A stretch of 64,000 nucleotides of DNA from CAYOSF01 sp964406605 (GCA_964406605.1 CAYOSF010000002.1:248001-312000); one strand, 5' to 3'. Counted from the first letter of the stretch, positions 1-8,303 are shown. Translations and numbers: made by a program. The notes: generated from the letters alone by a model not told the origin.

Positions 1-73
1 CCCCGCGGGCGACTACTTCGTCTGGTGTCAGGTCCACACGTCGCAGATGACGGCCCGCCTCAACGTGGGGTAG
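1..73 (+). CDS. 3' end of an unidentified protein (partial)
   Basis: An open frame enters from the left edge (first full codon at base 2) and ends at TAG 71-73. The visible 23-residue tail contains the stretch YFVWCQVHTSQMTARL. Codon choice is G/C-rich at third positions, as in the real genes of this window, so it looks like true coding sequence. The tail is too short to assign a family. The gene body lies outside the window. Confidence 0.5.
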   Translation, partial: PAGDYFVWCQVHTSQMTARLNVG

Positions 74-366
74 CTCACACGGCACCCCCTCGGCCTGGCC
101 GTCCGGCCGATGCGACCTGCGACATCCAGTCCACAGGCGGCTGCGATGTCGAGCCCAAGGGACCGACAGGCACTCAACACGTCTACGTCTTCAGCCGGTA
201 GACCATCTGCCTCCCAAGCAGAGGGGCGCGGGCTCGACTACGGCGCACCCCTGCAGCCGTGGCCGCCTTGCCGCACCACTGCCCCGCCGGCCGCGGCGGC
301 AAGTCAGGCGCCGTACCGGACCAACGGAGGTCGGGTGTGGGGTGCGGGCGCAGGCTGGGAAACGTA
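74..366. other. Intergenic stretch, no supported gene
   Basis: About 290 bases lie between the truncated gene at the left edge and the convergent small dockerin gene. A 6-bp inverted repeat TCGGCC/GGCCGA (90-95 and 105-110) could be a weak stem-loop ending the left gene, but it has no T tract. I see no RNA gene or convincing reading frame in the rest. Confidence 0.4.
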
Positions 367-660
367 CTACGACGGCGGTAGGGCGTCGATGAGGCCCGCG
401 GAGAACTGCAGGATGAGCTGCGCGTCGATGCTGTTCACCGTTTGGTCCACGTTTGCGTCGGGGTCTGCGCAGTCCAGAAAGTCCGTGATCAGTCCGGCGT
501 CGTACTGGAGCACCAACGCGGCGTCGGTCGCATCCACCTCGAGATCGCAGTTCGCATCCCCGCTGTTGCCTGCCTCGACATGACCCCGGACGGAAACGGC
601 CAGGAACCCGCCCAGTACCAGACCGACGGTCATGACCAGTGCCAGAATGACAGTCTTCAT
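367..660 (-). CDS. Small secreted protein with two dockerin-like repeats
   Basis: A 97-residue protein with an N-terminal signal peptide (hydrophobic run at about residues 4-24). Two calcium-binding-loop/helix repeats follow: GDANCDLEVDATDAALVLQ (about 34-52) and a second one with NVDQTVNSIDAQLILQ (about 69-84). Each ends in a conserved '(D/S)AGLI'. This is the type I dockerin pattern of Asp/Asn-rich loop followed by a Leu-rich helix. The protein is essentially signal peptide plus one dockerin-like domain, with no catalytic part. A GGGAG Shine-Dalgarno-like sequence lies just before the ATG. Related repeats end the large protein at 41744-43336. Whether any cohesin partner exists is unknown. 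Confidence 0.7.
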   Translation of the reverse strand: MKTVILALVMTVGLVLGGFLAVSVRGHVEAGNSGDANCDLEVDATDAALVLQYDAGLITDFLDCADPDANVDQTVNSIDAQLILQFSAGLIDALPPS

Positions 661-700
661 GGTTGCTCCCAGTGTGGCCCTTGGTCCATCCGGTTGTCCG

Positions 701-709
701 ATTCTAGCA
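701..709 (-). promoter_or_regulatory. Extended -10 promoter for the small dockerin gene
   Basis: On the minus strand the sequence TGC-TAGAAT forms an extended -10 element about 40 bases before the ATG at 660. No clear -35 element is visible. It was identified from the sequence pattern alone. Confidence 0.4.
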
Positions 710-727
710 CCGCCCGCTGTCCGCTGT

Positions 728-748
728 CACCCTGAGCCCGTCGAAGGG
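728..748. repeat. Short motif CACCCTGAGCCCGTCGAAGGG
   Basis: This 21-base intergenic segment (first base C, last base G) resembles a short element with core CCCTGAG..GTCGAAGGG that recurs between genes in many environmental bacterial genomes. It has imperfect dyad symmetry (CCCT/AGGG). I found only this copy in the window. The function is unknown. Confidence 0.3.
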
Positions 749-801
749 CCGGCGCTGGGGGACGCCCGTTCGTCGTGCTCCCAATCCACTGAGGACAGAG
801 A

Positions 802-828
802 GGAGGCGCCGGGTTCACCGGCGCCTCC
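802..828 (-). terminator. Strong stem-loop terminator after the hydrolase gene
   Basis: A perfect 11-bp stem (GGAGGCGCCGG at 802-812 with CCGGCGCCTCC at 818-828) has a 5-base loop. It lies 26 bases beyond the stop of the hydrolase gene. On the minus strand it is followed by a pyrimidine-rich CTCTCTG. A classic T run is absent, so termination strength is inferred. Confidence 0.6.
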
Positions 829-854
829 TTCATCCTCCGGAAGCCGCGGAACCG

Positions 855-2321
855 CTACGGCAAGTTCTTCTGCGCCTGGTCCTGCCAGGATCCGTTCACG
901 TTGATCTCCGGCGGGTTGCCCACGAAGGCGCTCCGCGCGAAGCTGTCGCCCTCCAGTGTGTACTTGAACCAGGCGACGTAGTAGCCCTGGTAGCCGTTGT
1001 TATCGTTTTGGATCGTGTTGTGGTTGGCCCTCTTCAGTGAGGCCTTGGCCGCCGCGCCGGGCACCGAGTCGTACCAGGCCTGAGCGGCCGCCTCCGTCGC
1101 GATCAGCCGGTCGCTGGTGCCCCTGGAGAACCAGATCGGCACCGACGTCGGCCACTGGGTCATGTCGGGAACCGGCGTGCTCCACCAGATCGGGTTCGGC
1201 AGCGCGTTCGTCAGCGCGCTCGTGATCAGACCACCGGACATGAGCGTCGCGTTGAGTGTGCCGCCGGCGCCCTGTGAGTGCCCGAAAGCCCCGATATGCT
1301 CCGTGTCCAGGTTCTGGTAGAAGATGCTCGAAGCGTTGCTGTTCTCCGACACCATGTAGGTGACGCCGGCCAGCATCTCGTAGCCCTCACCGGTCTGCGT
1401 GCTGTCCGAGGCAACGACTACGAACCCCCACGAGGCCATCAACGCCAGCGTGTCAGCGTACTGTTGGGGTACGGCGTTGGTGCCGTTGCCCCAGGTGAGG
1501 ATCGGATGGTCGTAGCCGCCGGCGCCCAGGTTCGTCGGGTACCACAGGCTGAAGGTGTTCCCCAACCCGTCGTCCGCGCTCCCGGTGCTGACCGCCCACG
1601 GGCCGTCGGCCGCGTACGTATCCTCTACCGATCCGGCGGGCGGCGTCGCTGTGGGCGTAGCCCCCGGCGTCGCCGTGGCCGTGGCCTCAGACGTCGCAGT
1701 GGCGGTCTCGCCGGATGTCGCCGTGGCCGTCACTGCTGCCGAGTAATGCACCTCGACGGGTACCCAGTCGAGGTAGTAGTCCCTCGCGTTGCACTGGCTG
1801 GGGCTTCCCGTGCAGAGGGAGCTCACGCGCACCCGGAAACTGCTGTCGCTCAGGTCCGCGGCGCTCCAGCTCCGGCCCCAGGTATCCGTCGGACTGCCCA
1901 GCACCACCGTGTGCTCGCTCGTAGTCTCCTGGCCGTCACACTGCTGCGAGGTCCAGCTCGAGCCGCCGTCCCAGGAGAGATCCACGCACGTCTGGCTCTT
2001 GCCGCTGGTGCCGTCCAGCCACCAATCGAGCCGCACCTCGATGCCGTCCACAACCGATCCGCCCGGCACGCTGATGCCGTAGTTGTAGTAGCGGTGGTTG
2101 TCGTCTCTTCCGTCGATGTTGCTCGCGTACCCACCGCCGTCCCCGTATGCGTTCGTCGGGTTCAACTCGTAGCCGTCGCCATCGCCTCCGGTGTCCGCCG
2201 CATTCGCAGTGGGGTTCAGCAGCCCGCTGGATGCGGCGCTGGCCGTATTCCAGACTGGGAGTAGGGCCAAGACAGCCGCCAGACCTGCCAGGGCTACGAG
2301 GGCTAGTAGTAGCTTTCGCAT
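855..2321 (-). CDS. Secreted alpha/beta hydrolase with N-terminal beta domain and Thr/Ala linker
   Basis: A 488-residue exported protein. A signal peptide ends near residue 30. It is followed by a roughly 160-residue beta-rich, Trp/Cys-containing domain, a low-complexity linker rich in TATAT/TPTAT (about 195-230), and an alpha/beta-hydrolase domain of about 250 residues. The nucleophile elbow is GHSQGAGG. A downstream GTSDRL probably supplies the Asp and ANHNT the catalytic His. This arrangement fits the cutinase/polyester hydrolase/dienelactone hydrolase superfamily. The oxyanion region and the family-level substrate cannot be fixed by eye. An AGGAGG ribosome site precedes the ATG. The role is probably extracellular ester hydrolysis, with the N-domain perhaps binding polymer or carbohydrate. 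Confidence 0.75.
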   Translation of the reverse strand: MRKLLLALVALAGLAAVLALLPVWNTASAASSGLLNPTANAADTGGDGDGYELNPTNAYGDGGGYASNIDGRDDNHRYYNYGISVPGGSVVDGIEVRLDWWLDGTSGKSQTCVDLSWDGGSSWTSQQCDGQETTSEHTVVLGSPTDTWGRSWSAADLSDSSFRVRVSSLCTGSPSQCNARDYYLDWVPVEVHYSAAVTATATSGETATATSEATATATPGATPTATPPAGSVEDTYAADGPWAVSTGSADDGLGNTFSLWYPTNLGAGGYDHPILTWGNGTNAVPQQYADTLALMASWGFVVVASDSTQTGEGYEMLAGVTYMVSENSNASSIFYQNLDTEHIGAFGHSQGAGGTLNATLMSGGLITSALTNALPNPIWWSTPVPDMTQWPTSVPIWFSRGTSDRLIATEAAAQAWYDSVPGAAAKASLKRANHNTIQNDNNGYQGYYVAWFKYTLEGDSFARSAFVGNPPEINVNGSWQDQAQKNLP

Positions 2322-2742
2322 TTGGCCTCCTGCCGTTCCTCTATGTGTTGACCGCTCGGCTCTTCACTGAGGTTCCTGCTCCGACACGTATCCGCTATGC
2401 AGCCTCCTTTCTCCATGCGGAGCCCGCGGCTTCGCCGGTGCCCGCCGGACCGGTGGCGCAACGTCCCAAGGCGCTCCTCCGGCACCCCTCGGCCCGCTTC
2501 TCACCACTTCCCGCGACGCCCGCGGGTTGCCGGGAGCATACTAGCACTGCTGACGCCACCCGGCAAGACAATACGGCCTCTCTGGAACCTGTCAATAGCG
2601 CGGTGCGTCGAACGCGTGGTAGCGGCCCTTCTCATTTCCCCTCGCGAAAGGTTCTGGCTCCAGACCAAACTCGGCCATCACGTCGGGTGTATAATCGGGT
2701 CGCGATTGAACCGCCGCTGAACCACGATGGAGGAAGCTAGCC
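2322..2742. other. Divergent intergenic region with -10 element for the aldo/keto reductase
   Basis: About 420 bases separate two divergently transcribed genes. A perfect TATAAT lies at 2690-2695, 47 bases before the reductase ATG, with no good -35 at the standard distance. GGAGGAAG at 2730-2737 is the reductase ribosome site. I see no confident promoter for the leftward hydrolase and no additional gene. Confidence 0.4.
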
Positions 2743-3756
2743 ATGGCACTTGAGCATCGAGCCCTCGGCAGAACCGGCCTGCGCGTGACGGAACTCTGCT
2801 TGGGCACCATGACCTTCGGCATCCAGTGCGACGAGGCAACGTCCTTTGCCATCCTGGACCGCGCCTTCGAGAACGGCATCGACTTCATCGACACCGCCGA
2901 CGTGTACCCACTGGGCGGCTCGCTCGAGACCGTCGGTCGCACCGAGGAGATCGTCGGGCGCTGGATGCGCGACCGGGGCAACCGCGACCGCATCGTCCTC
3001 GCCACAAAATGCGCCGCGGCCATGGGCCCCGGCCCCAACGACGTCGGCCTATCCCGCTACCACATCCACCGCGCAATCGATGAGAGCCTGCGCCGCCTCG
3101 GTACCGATACGATCGACCTGTATCAGGTCCACTCCTTCGATCCGCGCACGCCGATCGAGGAGACTCTGCGCGCCCTGGATGATCTCGTCCGATCCGGCAA
3201 GGTGCGCTACGTCGGCTGCTCCAACTACCCGGCCTGGCGTCTCGGCCGGGCGCTTGCCGCCAGCGACCGGCTTGGCATCGCGCGCTACGATTCCCTCCAG
3301 CCCCGCTACAACCTGCTCTACCGCGAGATCGAGACCGAGCTGCTCCCGCTGTGTCGCAGCGAAGGCGTCGGCGTCATCGTCTACAACCCGATGGCCGGAG
3401 GCTTTCTGACCGGCAAGTACAAGAAGGGCGACGAGCCCCCGGAGGGAGGCCGGTTCACCCTGGGCAGCGCGGCCCGCATCTACCAGCAGCGCTACTGGCA
3501 GGACGTGCAGTTCGACGCCGTCGCCGGCTTTCGCGAAGCCGCCGAGGCGCGGGGACACGCCCCCGCCTCGGTCGCCGTGGCCTGGGTGCTCGCGCAGCCC
3601 GGCGTCACCTCGGCGATCGTCGGGGCGACCAGCGCCGACCAGCTCTCGGCGTCACTCGCCGCCGTGGACGTGGAGTTCGACGACGAGCTGCGCACCATCT
3701 GCGACAAGATCTGGTGGGACCTCCCACGCCGTCCTGTCGTCGAAGGCTATCGCTAG
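2743..3756 (+). CDS. Aldo/keto reductase
   Basis: A 337-residue NADPH-dependent oxidoreductase of the aldo/keto reductase superfamily. The N-terminus has the typical LGRTGLRVTELCLGTMTFG. The catalytic Asp and Tyr fall in DTADVYPLGG, and the Lys in ATKCAA. The family pattern IDLYQVHSFD and VRYVGCSNYPAW follow, with the C-terminal cofactor segment GVTSAIVGATS. Length and motifs match the YajO/IolS-like group. It converges on the nitrogenase-like operon end (gap 52 bases) and is transcribed separately, so a functional link to that operon is only positional. The physiological carbonyl substrate is unknown. Confidence 0.9.
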   Translation: MALEHRALGRTGLRVTELCLGTMTFGIQCDEATSFAILDRAFENGIDFIDTADVYPLGGSLETVGRTEEIVGRWMRDRGNRDRIVLATKCAAAMGPGPNDVGLSRYHIHRAIDESLRRLGTDTIDLYQVHSFDPRTPIEETLRALDDLVRSGKVRYVGCSNYPAWRLGRALAASDRLGIARYDSLQPRYNLLYREIETELLPLCRSEGVGVIVYNPMAGGFLTGKYKKGDEPPEGGRFTLGSAARIYQQRYWQDVQFDAVAGFREAAEARGHAPASVAVAWVLAQPGVTSAIVGATSADQLSASLAAVDVEFDDELRTICDKIWWDLPRRPVVEGYR

Positions 3757-3808
3757 CGGTAGTCGGCGGCCTGGGGCGTATCGAGGAAGAAGGAATCAGC
3801 GGAGGCGG

Positions 3809-4663
3809 CTAGGATTCAGCGGCCCAGATGGAGGCGGCGTCCGGCAGGTACACGACGTCCGCCCGGCACTGCTCGCAGCGACAGAACTGCGGCACGAAGG
3901 CCGCGCAGACCTCGCGCGCCTGTCGCAGTTCCTCGCAGCCAGGGGCAGGGAGGTCTCTCATCCGGCCGGACGGAACGAAGGGCATGATGTTCATGACCGG
4001 CGCCCCGATTGCGCCCAGCCGCCGCGCCAGCTCCAGCATCGCGGCGTCGTTCACTCCGGGGATGAGCACCGAGTTGATCTTCACCGGGACTCCCGCTCGC
4101 AGCGCCGCCGTCAGTCCGCGAAACTGCTTGCTCACCAGCAGTTCGGCGGCCTCCACGCCGCGGTACGTCCGGCCCCCATAGCGAGCCCAGCTATAGACGC
4201 GGCTCGCCACCAGGGCGCTGGGGGCGTTGATGGTGATAGTGAGAGCTCCAATGCCCACGTCGAGCAGGTCGCCCAGCCTGTCTTCCAGCATCAGGCCGTT
4301 GGTGCACAAGCAGCGAAGGATGGTCGGGTGACGCTCCTGCAGCAGGGCGAGCGTCTCGAACGTGGCATCGTTAGCCAGCGGGTCGCCGGGGCCGGCGATT
4401 CCGGCCACGAAGTTCCTCGTGCCTCCATCGGTCACGATGGAATCCACCAGCGCCACCGCCTCTGGGGGCGAGAGGAGTCTCGCCGCCCATCCCGGGTGCG
4501 CGATGGCCGTGCACATGCGCCGCTCGCAGAAATTGCACTGGATGTTGCACTTGGGGGCCACGGGCAGGTGCACCCGGCCCACTCGATCGTGGGCTTCGTC
4601 GTTGAAGCACGGATGCGAGGCCGGCGCGGTGGGAGCGGATGTCCTTTGCATCGCCGATCTCAC
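3809..4663 (-). CDS. nifB: NifB-like radical SAM cofactor-maturation protein
   Basis: A 284-residue radical SAM protein with the full NifB signature. HPCFNDEAH (Cys19) is followed by LPVAPKCNIQCNFC, with cluster cysteines 39, 43 and 46 in CxxxCxxC. Next come AGIAGPGDPLAN, PVKINSVLIPGVND and MNIMPFVPSG. A C-terminal CRCEQCRAD (Cys261, 263, 266) matches the K-cluster-binding tail. It lacks the C-terminal NafY-like domain, so it is the short form. NifB proteins fuse two [4Fe-4S] units and insert carbide to give the NifB cofactor, the nitrogenase cofactor precursor. The GTG start overlaps the nifH-like stop (GTGA); an ATG four codons later is the alternative. It is the last gene of the operon. 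By family knowledge, its presence implies that the NifDK-like partner carries a complex Fe-S cofactor. Confidence 0.9.
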   Translation of the reverse strand: MRSAMQRTSAPTAPASHPCFNDEAHDRVGRVHLPVAPKCNIQCNFCERRMCTAIAHPGWAARLLSPPEAVALVDSIVTDGGTRNFVAGIAGPGDPLANDATFETLALLQERHPTILRCLCTNGLMLEDRLGDLLDVGIGALTITINAPSALVASRVYSWARYGGRTYRGVEAAELLVSKQFRGLTAALRAGVPVKINSVLIPGVNDAAMLELARRLGAIGAPVMNIMPFVPSGRMRDLPAPGCEELRQAREVCAAFVPQFCRCEQCRADVVYLPDAASIWAAES

Positions 4664-5520
4664 GGGGCGGGGGCGCCCTCGGCGGCAGCGTGCCGGCGGT
4701 ACATCTCCTCTAGGTCCGTCAGATCTTCGAACGGTGTTGGGATCACCCGCGATTCGTTCCTGAGTATGGCGTCGGCCATCTGGCGAAAGTTCTCGGCCGC
4801 CTCCGAGTCAGGCGAGTGCTCGAGCACCGTGACTCCCAGTACCTCGCAGGCCTGGATGTCATCGCTCCGCGGCACGAAGTGGAGCAGGCTGGAACCCAGA
4901 CTCTCGGCGAAGGAGGAGAGCACCGGCCGTTCGAAATCACCATCACCCCGGCTGTTGGAGATGAGTCCGGCCAGCCGGCTGCTGCCGTGGCGCGCAAGCC
5001 GCTCTACGCCCTTCGCGATGTTGTTGGCGGCGTAGATGCTCATGAAGGCGCCCGAGCAGACCAGATAGATCTCGCGGGCGTGGCCCTCACGGATAGGCTG
5101 CGCGAACCCGCCGCAGACCACGTCGCCCAGCACGTCATAGACCACCACCTCCACGCCGTACGTATCGAACGCCTTGAGGTCGCGCAGTATCTGGATCGCC
5201 GTCAGAACGCCTCGCCCTGCACAGCCGATCCCCGGCTCAGGGCCCCCCGCTTCAACGCAAAGGACGCCGTTGGACCCCTCGAACACGATGTCCTCCAGCC
5301 GGATGGCATAGGCGTCACGCCCCTGGCGGAGGTGCTCTCGATAGGTCTCCAGGACGGTGGGGATGAGGCGGCCTCCCGTGAGTGTGCGGGTCGAGTCTCG
5401 CTTGGGATCGCAGCCGACCTGCATCACGGCCAGCCCCCGCTCTCTTAGCGCCATGGACAGGTTCGAGGAGAGGGTGCTCTTGCCGATGCCCCCCTTTCCG
5501 TAGATGGCGATCTGCCTCAT
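4660..5520 (-). CDS. NifH-like ATP-dependent iron protein (nitrogenase reductase family)
   Basis: A 286-residue P-loop ATPase and the presumed electron donor to the NifDK-like pair. The Walker A motif GKGGIGKST is at residues 8-16, followed by VGCDPKRDST. Cluster ligands are Cys100 in EPGIGCAGRGV and Cys136 in LGDVVCGGFA, equivalent to NifH Cys97 and Cys132. The Arg after Cys100 (Arg103) is at the NifH ADP-ribosylation position. Sequence is closer to NifH than to BchL/ChlL by these motifs. The ATG at 5520 is chosen over an upstream in-frame start at 5577 because AAGGTGGT lies just before it and it begins one base after the nifK-like stop. By family knowledge it acts as a homodimer with one shared [4Fe-4S] cluster. 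Confidence 0.9.
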   Translation of the reverse strand: MRQIAIYGKGGIGKSTLSSNLSMALRERGLAVMQVGCDPKRDSTRTLTGGRLIPTVLETYREHLRQGRDAYAIRLEDIVFEGSNGVLCVEAGGPEPGIGCAGRGVLTAIQILRDLKAFDTYGVEVVVYDVLGDVVCGGFAQPIREGHAREIYLVCSGAFMSIYAANNIAKGVERLARHGSSRLAGLISNSRGDGDFERPVLSSFAESLGSSLLHFVPRSDDIQACEVLGVTVLEHSPDSEAAENFRQMADAILRNESRVIPTPFEDLTDLEEMYRRHAAAEGAPAP

Positions 5521-5521
5521 G

Positions 5522-6874
5522 CTACCACCTTGCCTTGTAGCGCTTCTGTTTCGAACGGTAACGGTCGCGGTAGTCATTCAGAATGAACTCCAGGAGATTG
5601 AGCACACCCCCGTAGCCGAAGTACTCGCGGTCCAGCATGCGAAAGCGGTGAATGGGGGTCACGAGCTGGAACATGAACGGGATGTCCATCTCCTCGATGG
5701 CGTGCCGTTCGATGTTGCTCCCGAACACCGCCCGCGGCCGGGCCTTCTCCAGTCCCAGCTTTGCCGCGTGCACGTCGGCGCCCAAAATCACATTCGGCTC
5801 CAGTCGCAGCTCGCTGAGCTCCCGCTCCAGGATCGTCTTCGCACGCGGCTGAGCGGAACGCAGAGCGATGAAGGAAGGTATCATCTCGAGATCTTCAGTC
5901 ACGAAGTGAACCAAGGGTATCCCCACCGTAGCATCGGCCACGATGCCCGCTTCCACTCGGTGAAGGTACTGCGTCTCGACCCACTTGCGGCGGCAGCGCT
6001 CGACGACCTCAGCCTCACCCTCGGATATGATGCTTTCCGCCTCTGCCGACACATCGAACCGCTCGCCCAGGCGACGCAGCCACCGCGCCGTGTTGGTGAA
6101 GCCAACGGGGAGCGGCAGGTCGGCGCAGATTGGCTCGATGTCGTGCTCCTCCTGCAGATACTGAGCGGCCTTCTCTCCGGCATCGTGGCTGAGGACCAGG
6201 GAGGTCTCGGCGCGGGCCACCTCCTCGAAGTCTGACAGCGCAGTCCTGTGCGTGATGGTTGCGAGCACCGACACGCCCATGCGCTCCAAGATGCCCTTGA
6301 CCCAGAGCAGGTCTCCCATCCAGGTCGGGTTGGCGTTGGCGTGCGGCGCCAGCAAACAGACCGAGTTGGGTATCTTCTCCTTCCGAGGTGGAACCAGCCG
6401 CCTCAGTAGCACGTCGAGCGCGAGGTCCGTCCCGTCGTACTGCGTGCCGCGAAAGCCCGCGCACTTGATGGGAATGAGATCGTAGTCCACTTCGGGGCGG
6501 GTGCTCTCGCACACGGCCTCGATGTCGTCACCGACGATCTCCGGCCCGCAGGAGCTGAGAACGAAAACGATGGGAACGTCCAGCTCCTCAGCCTCGAGGA
6601 TCGTGCGCGCCAGGAGGTCCTCACCTCCGTAGACGATCTCAGCCTCGCAGAGCTTCGTGCACAGCGTCTTGGTCTCGGTGTAATCGGCGTCCTGCCAGTT
6701 GAAGGCGTTGTCGACCAGGATCTGGCAGCCCTGCGGCGCGTGTGAGAGGACACAGCAGCCGCTCACACCAAGCGCCACCTGGGCCGCGCCGTAGAGGGCG
6801 CAGCGCAAGTACGGGTCGTGGCACTGCTCAGCGGTGCCCAGGAGTTCCTCCGGTTTGACCTGTGTGGCGCTCAT
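5522..6874 (-). CDS. NifK-like subunit of a nitrogenase-like enzyme
   Basis: A 450-residue member of the NifD/NifK/NifE/NifN family. P-cluster-type cysteines are Cys25 (YLRCALYGA), Cys50 (APQGCQ) and Cys109 (SSCGPEIVGDD). Spacings of 25 and 59 nearly equal those of NifK (70, 95, 153). The order LGV..C..SHAPQGC strongly recalls NifK. It begins by sharing one base with the upstream nifD-like stop (TGATG), so translation is probably coupled and the products form a heterotetramer. It lacks the long N-terminal extension of molybdenum NifK. NifN would be the alternative family name, but no second DK pair exists here. Confidence 0.88.
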   Translation of the reverse strand: MSATQVKPEELLGTAEQCHDPYLRCALYGAAQVALGVSGCCVLSHAPQGCQILVDNAFNWQDADYTETKTLCTKLCEAEIVYGGEDLLARTILEAEELDVPIVFVLSSCGPEIVGDDIEAVCESTRPEVDYDLIPIKCAGFRGTQYDGTDLALDVLLRRLVPPRKEKIPNSVCLLAPHANANPTWMGDLLWVKGILERMGVSVLATITHRTALSDFEEVARAETSLVLSHDAGEKAAQYLQEEHDIEPICADLPLPVGFTNTARWLRRLGERFDVSAEAESIISEGEAEVVERCRRKWVETQYLHRVEAGIVADATVGIPLVHFVTEDLEMIPSFIALRSAQPRAKTILERELSELRLEPNVILGADVHAAKLGLEKARPRAVFGSNIERHAIEEMDIPFMFQLVTPIHRFRMLDREYFGYGGVLNLLEFILNDYRDRYRSKQKRYKARW

Positions 6875-8292
6875 CAGCCCCCGTAGAACACGCGCTTGAA
6901 GATCCTGGACCTCGGCCGGGCAAAGCCCTCGACGGCGCCGGAGATCAACCTCGATATGTTGCGCACGCCCGTGTAGCCATACTGGGGGTAGCCGGTCATG
7001 GTGGTCATGTTCACGACCGGGCAGTCCGGATAGCGGATTGGGTTCCCGATGTAGATCGGGTTCTCGTACTCCCGGGCGAGCCGCTCGATCTCCGCCTCGG
7101 TATGGTAGGAAGAACGGAACGTCCCCAGGCGGAAGATGCCTTCCGTCAGTACGACCTCGGGGTTCTGTCCCGACTCCAGCAGAAACTCGATGCTGGGCAT
7201 GCGCTCCTTGACCGTGTAGGGGTGCACGTTCACGACCACCGGCCTGGCGCCGAACTCCTCGGCCATGCGGGCGAGCGCCAGTGCCCGGATAGGCCCCGGG
7301 AACTCGGTCACCTCCACCAATGCGGTGCGACCCGCCAAGTGCGTCCGGATGGCCTCCGCCTCCGGAGCGACCGATGCGGTCTCCCGGTCGATGAACTCAC
7401 GTGCCTGGTCCGCCAGCCCCAAGGGCTCCGCGACACCCATGATCCACTCCTCAGTGGCCTTCAAACCGTATGGCTGGCCCGTCCTTGCGTAGGGGATGCC
7501 AAAGCGCTCCTGCATGAGCTCGCCGATCTTGCCGCCCCAGTCGTAGCACCACGACGCGTTGAGTTGCACCTCACGCGCCCGCTTGATCTCGTCCACGGTG
7601 CAGCCGCCGGCAATGACGGCGTTGATGCGGGCGCCGATGCCGGCCACGATGCGCTCCAGCTCGTTGATGTCCTGGTTCCACTCCGTGAAGGTGGGGCCCA
7701 CGCGAGCGCCCAGGATGTTGATGGTCTTCTCCTGTGTCCGCTGGGGCTCCTCCATGAGATCCATGATCACCCGAAAGGCGTCCTCATGGCCGCTGCGGAA
7801 GTCACCACCGAAGCCCTCGCTGCGGATCGCGAGGACCCTCGCTCCCACTTCGTCCTCGGCTCCGCGGGCGACTGTTTCCACATCGTCGCCGATGATGCCC
7901 GAACAGCAGCAGGAAAGCACCACGATGAGGTCGGGGTTGTACTTCCGGTCCGCCTCCCGGATGGCCTCCACCAGGTTCCCCTCGCCTCCGTAGACCACGT
8001 TCGTCTCATCCAGAGCGGTGCAGGTGGTGGGCTCGAGAGGCACCCCGCGGTACTCACAACTGCGCATCTTGAAGTCGGAGGCCACGGAGTAGGTGCAGCC
8101 CCGGGGGCCGTGGATCACGGGCACCGCGTGGCGGATGCCGTTGATGACGGAAAACGCAGTCCAGAACTTGCAGGGCGGGGCGTGCGACGCCTGGAGCCTC
8201 GGGATCATCTCTCCGCTGCGGACCTTGTCGTAGAGATCCCTCAGGCTCCCTCGGAAGGCGATGTAGTCGTCCGGCGTGTCTTGCCTCCTCAC
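6874..8292 (-). CDS. NifD-like catalytic subunit of a nitrogenase-like enzyme
   Basis: A 472-residue NifD-family protein. P-cluster-type cysteines are Cys41 (PPCKFW), Cys66 (GPRGCTYS) and one of Cys128-130 (LSCCCSGIIGDD). Cys249 in NASWCYDWGGKIGELM aligns by eye with cofactor ligand Cys275 of NifD, and His169 in FRSGHED with His195. The C-terminal segment GYPQYGYTG corresponds to NifD SGPYHGYDG, but the residue facing His442 appears to be Met429, not His. Start choice is awkward. The frame opens at GTG 8292, AGGAGG lies inside the first codons, and no better start is visible until Met29. A TATAAT promoter lies just upstream. The substrate is unknown. Confidence 0.88.
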   Translation of the reverse strand: MRRQDTPDDYIAFRGSLRDLYDKVRSGEMIPRLQASHAPPCKFWTAFSVINGIRHAVPVIHGPRGCTYSVASDFKMRSCEYRGVPLEPTTCTALDETNVVYGGEGNLVEAIREADRKYNPDLIVVLSCCCSGIIGDDVETVARGAEDEVGARVLAIRSEGFGGDFRSGHEDAFRVIMDLMEEPQRTQEKTINILGARVGPTFTEWNQDINELERIVAGIGARINAVIAGGCTVDEIKRAREVQLNASWCYDWGGKIGELMQERFGIPYARTGQPYGLKATEEWIMGVAEPLGLADQAREFIDRETASVAPEAEAIRTHLAGRTALVEVTEFPGPIRALALARMAEEFGARPVVVNVHPYTVKERMPSIEFLLESGQNPEVVLTEGIFRLGTFRSSYHTEAEIERLAREYENPIYIGNPIRYPDCPVVNMTTMTGYPQYGYTGVRNISRLISGAVEGFARPRSRIFKRVFYGG

Positions 8293-8303
8293 TGCCAGGC
8301 GCG

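Noticed and set aside
1278..2264. Long plus-strand reading frame opposite the hydrolase gene
   Set aside because: Arg/Val-rich composition and no family pattern; it is the antisense shadow of a clear secreted protein.
3809..8292. A genuine N2-fixing nif operon
   Set aside because: nifE, nifN, nifV and other nif genes are absent and the His442-like ligand seems missing. NifDKHB-like sets with other substrates are known.
4660..8292. Dark-operative protochlorophyllide or chlorin reductase (BchLNB/BchXYZ)
   Set aside because: No bacteriochlorophyll genes are nearby, a NifB homologue is present, and all three P-cluster cysteines occur in each subunit at Nif spacing.
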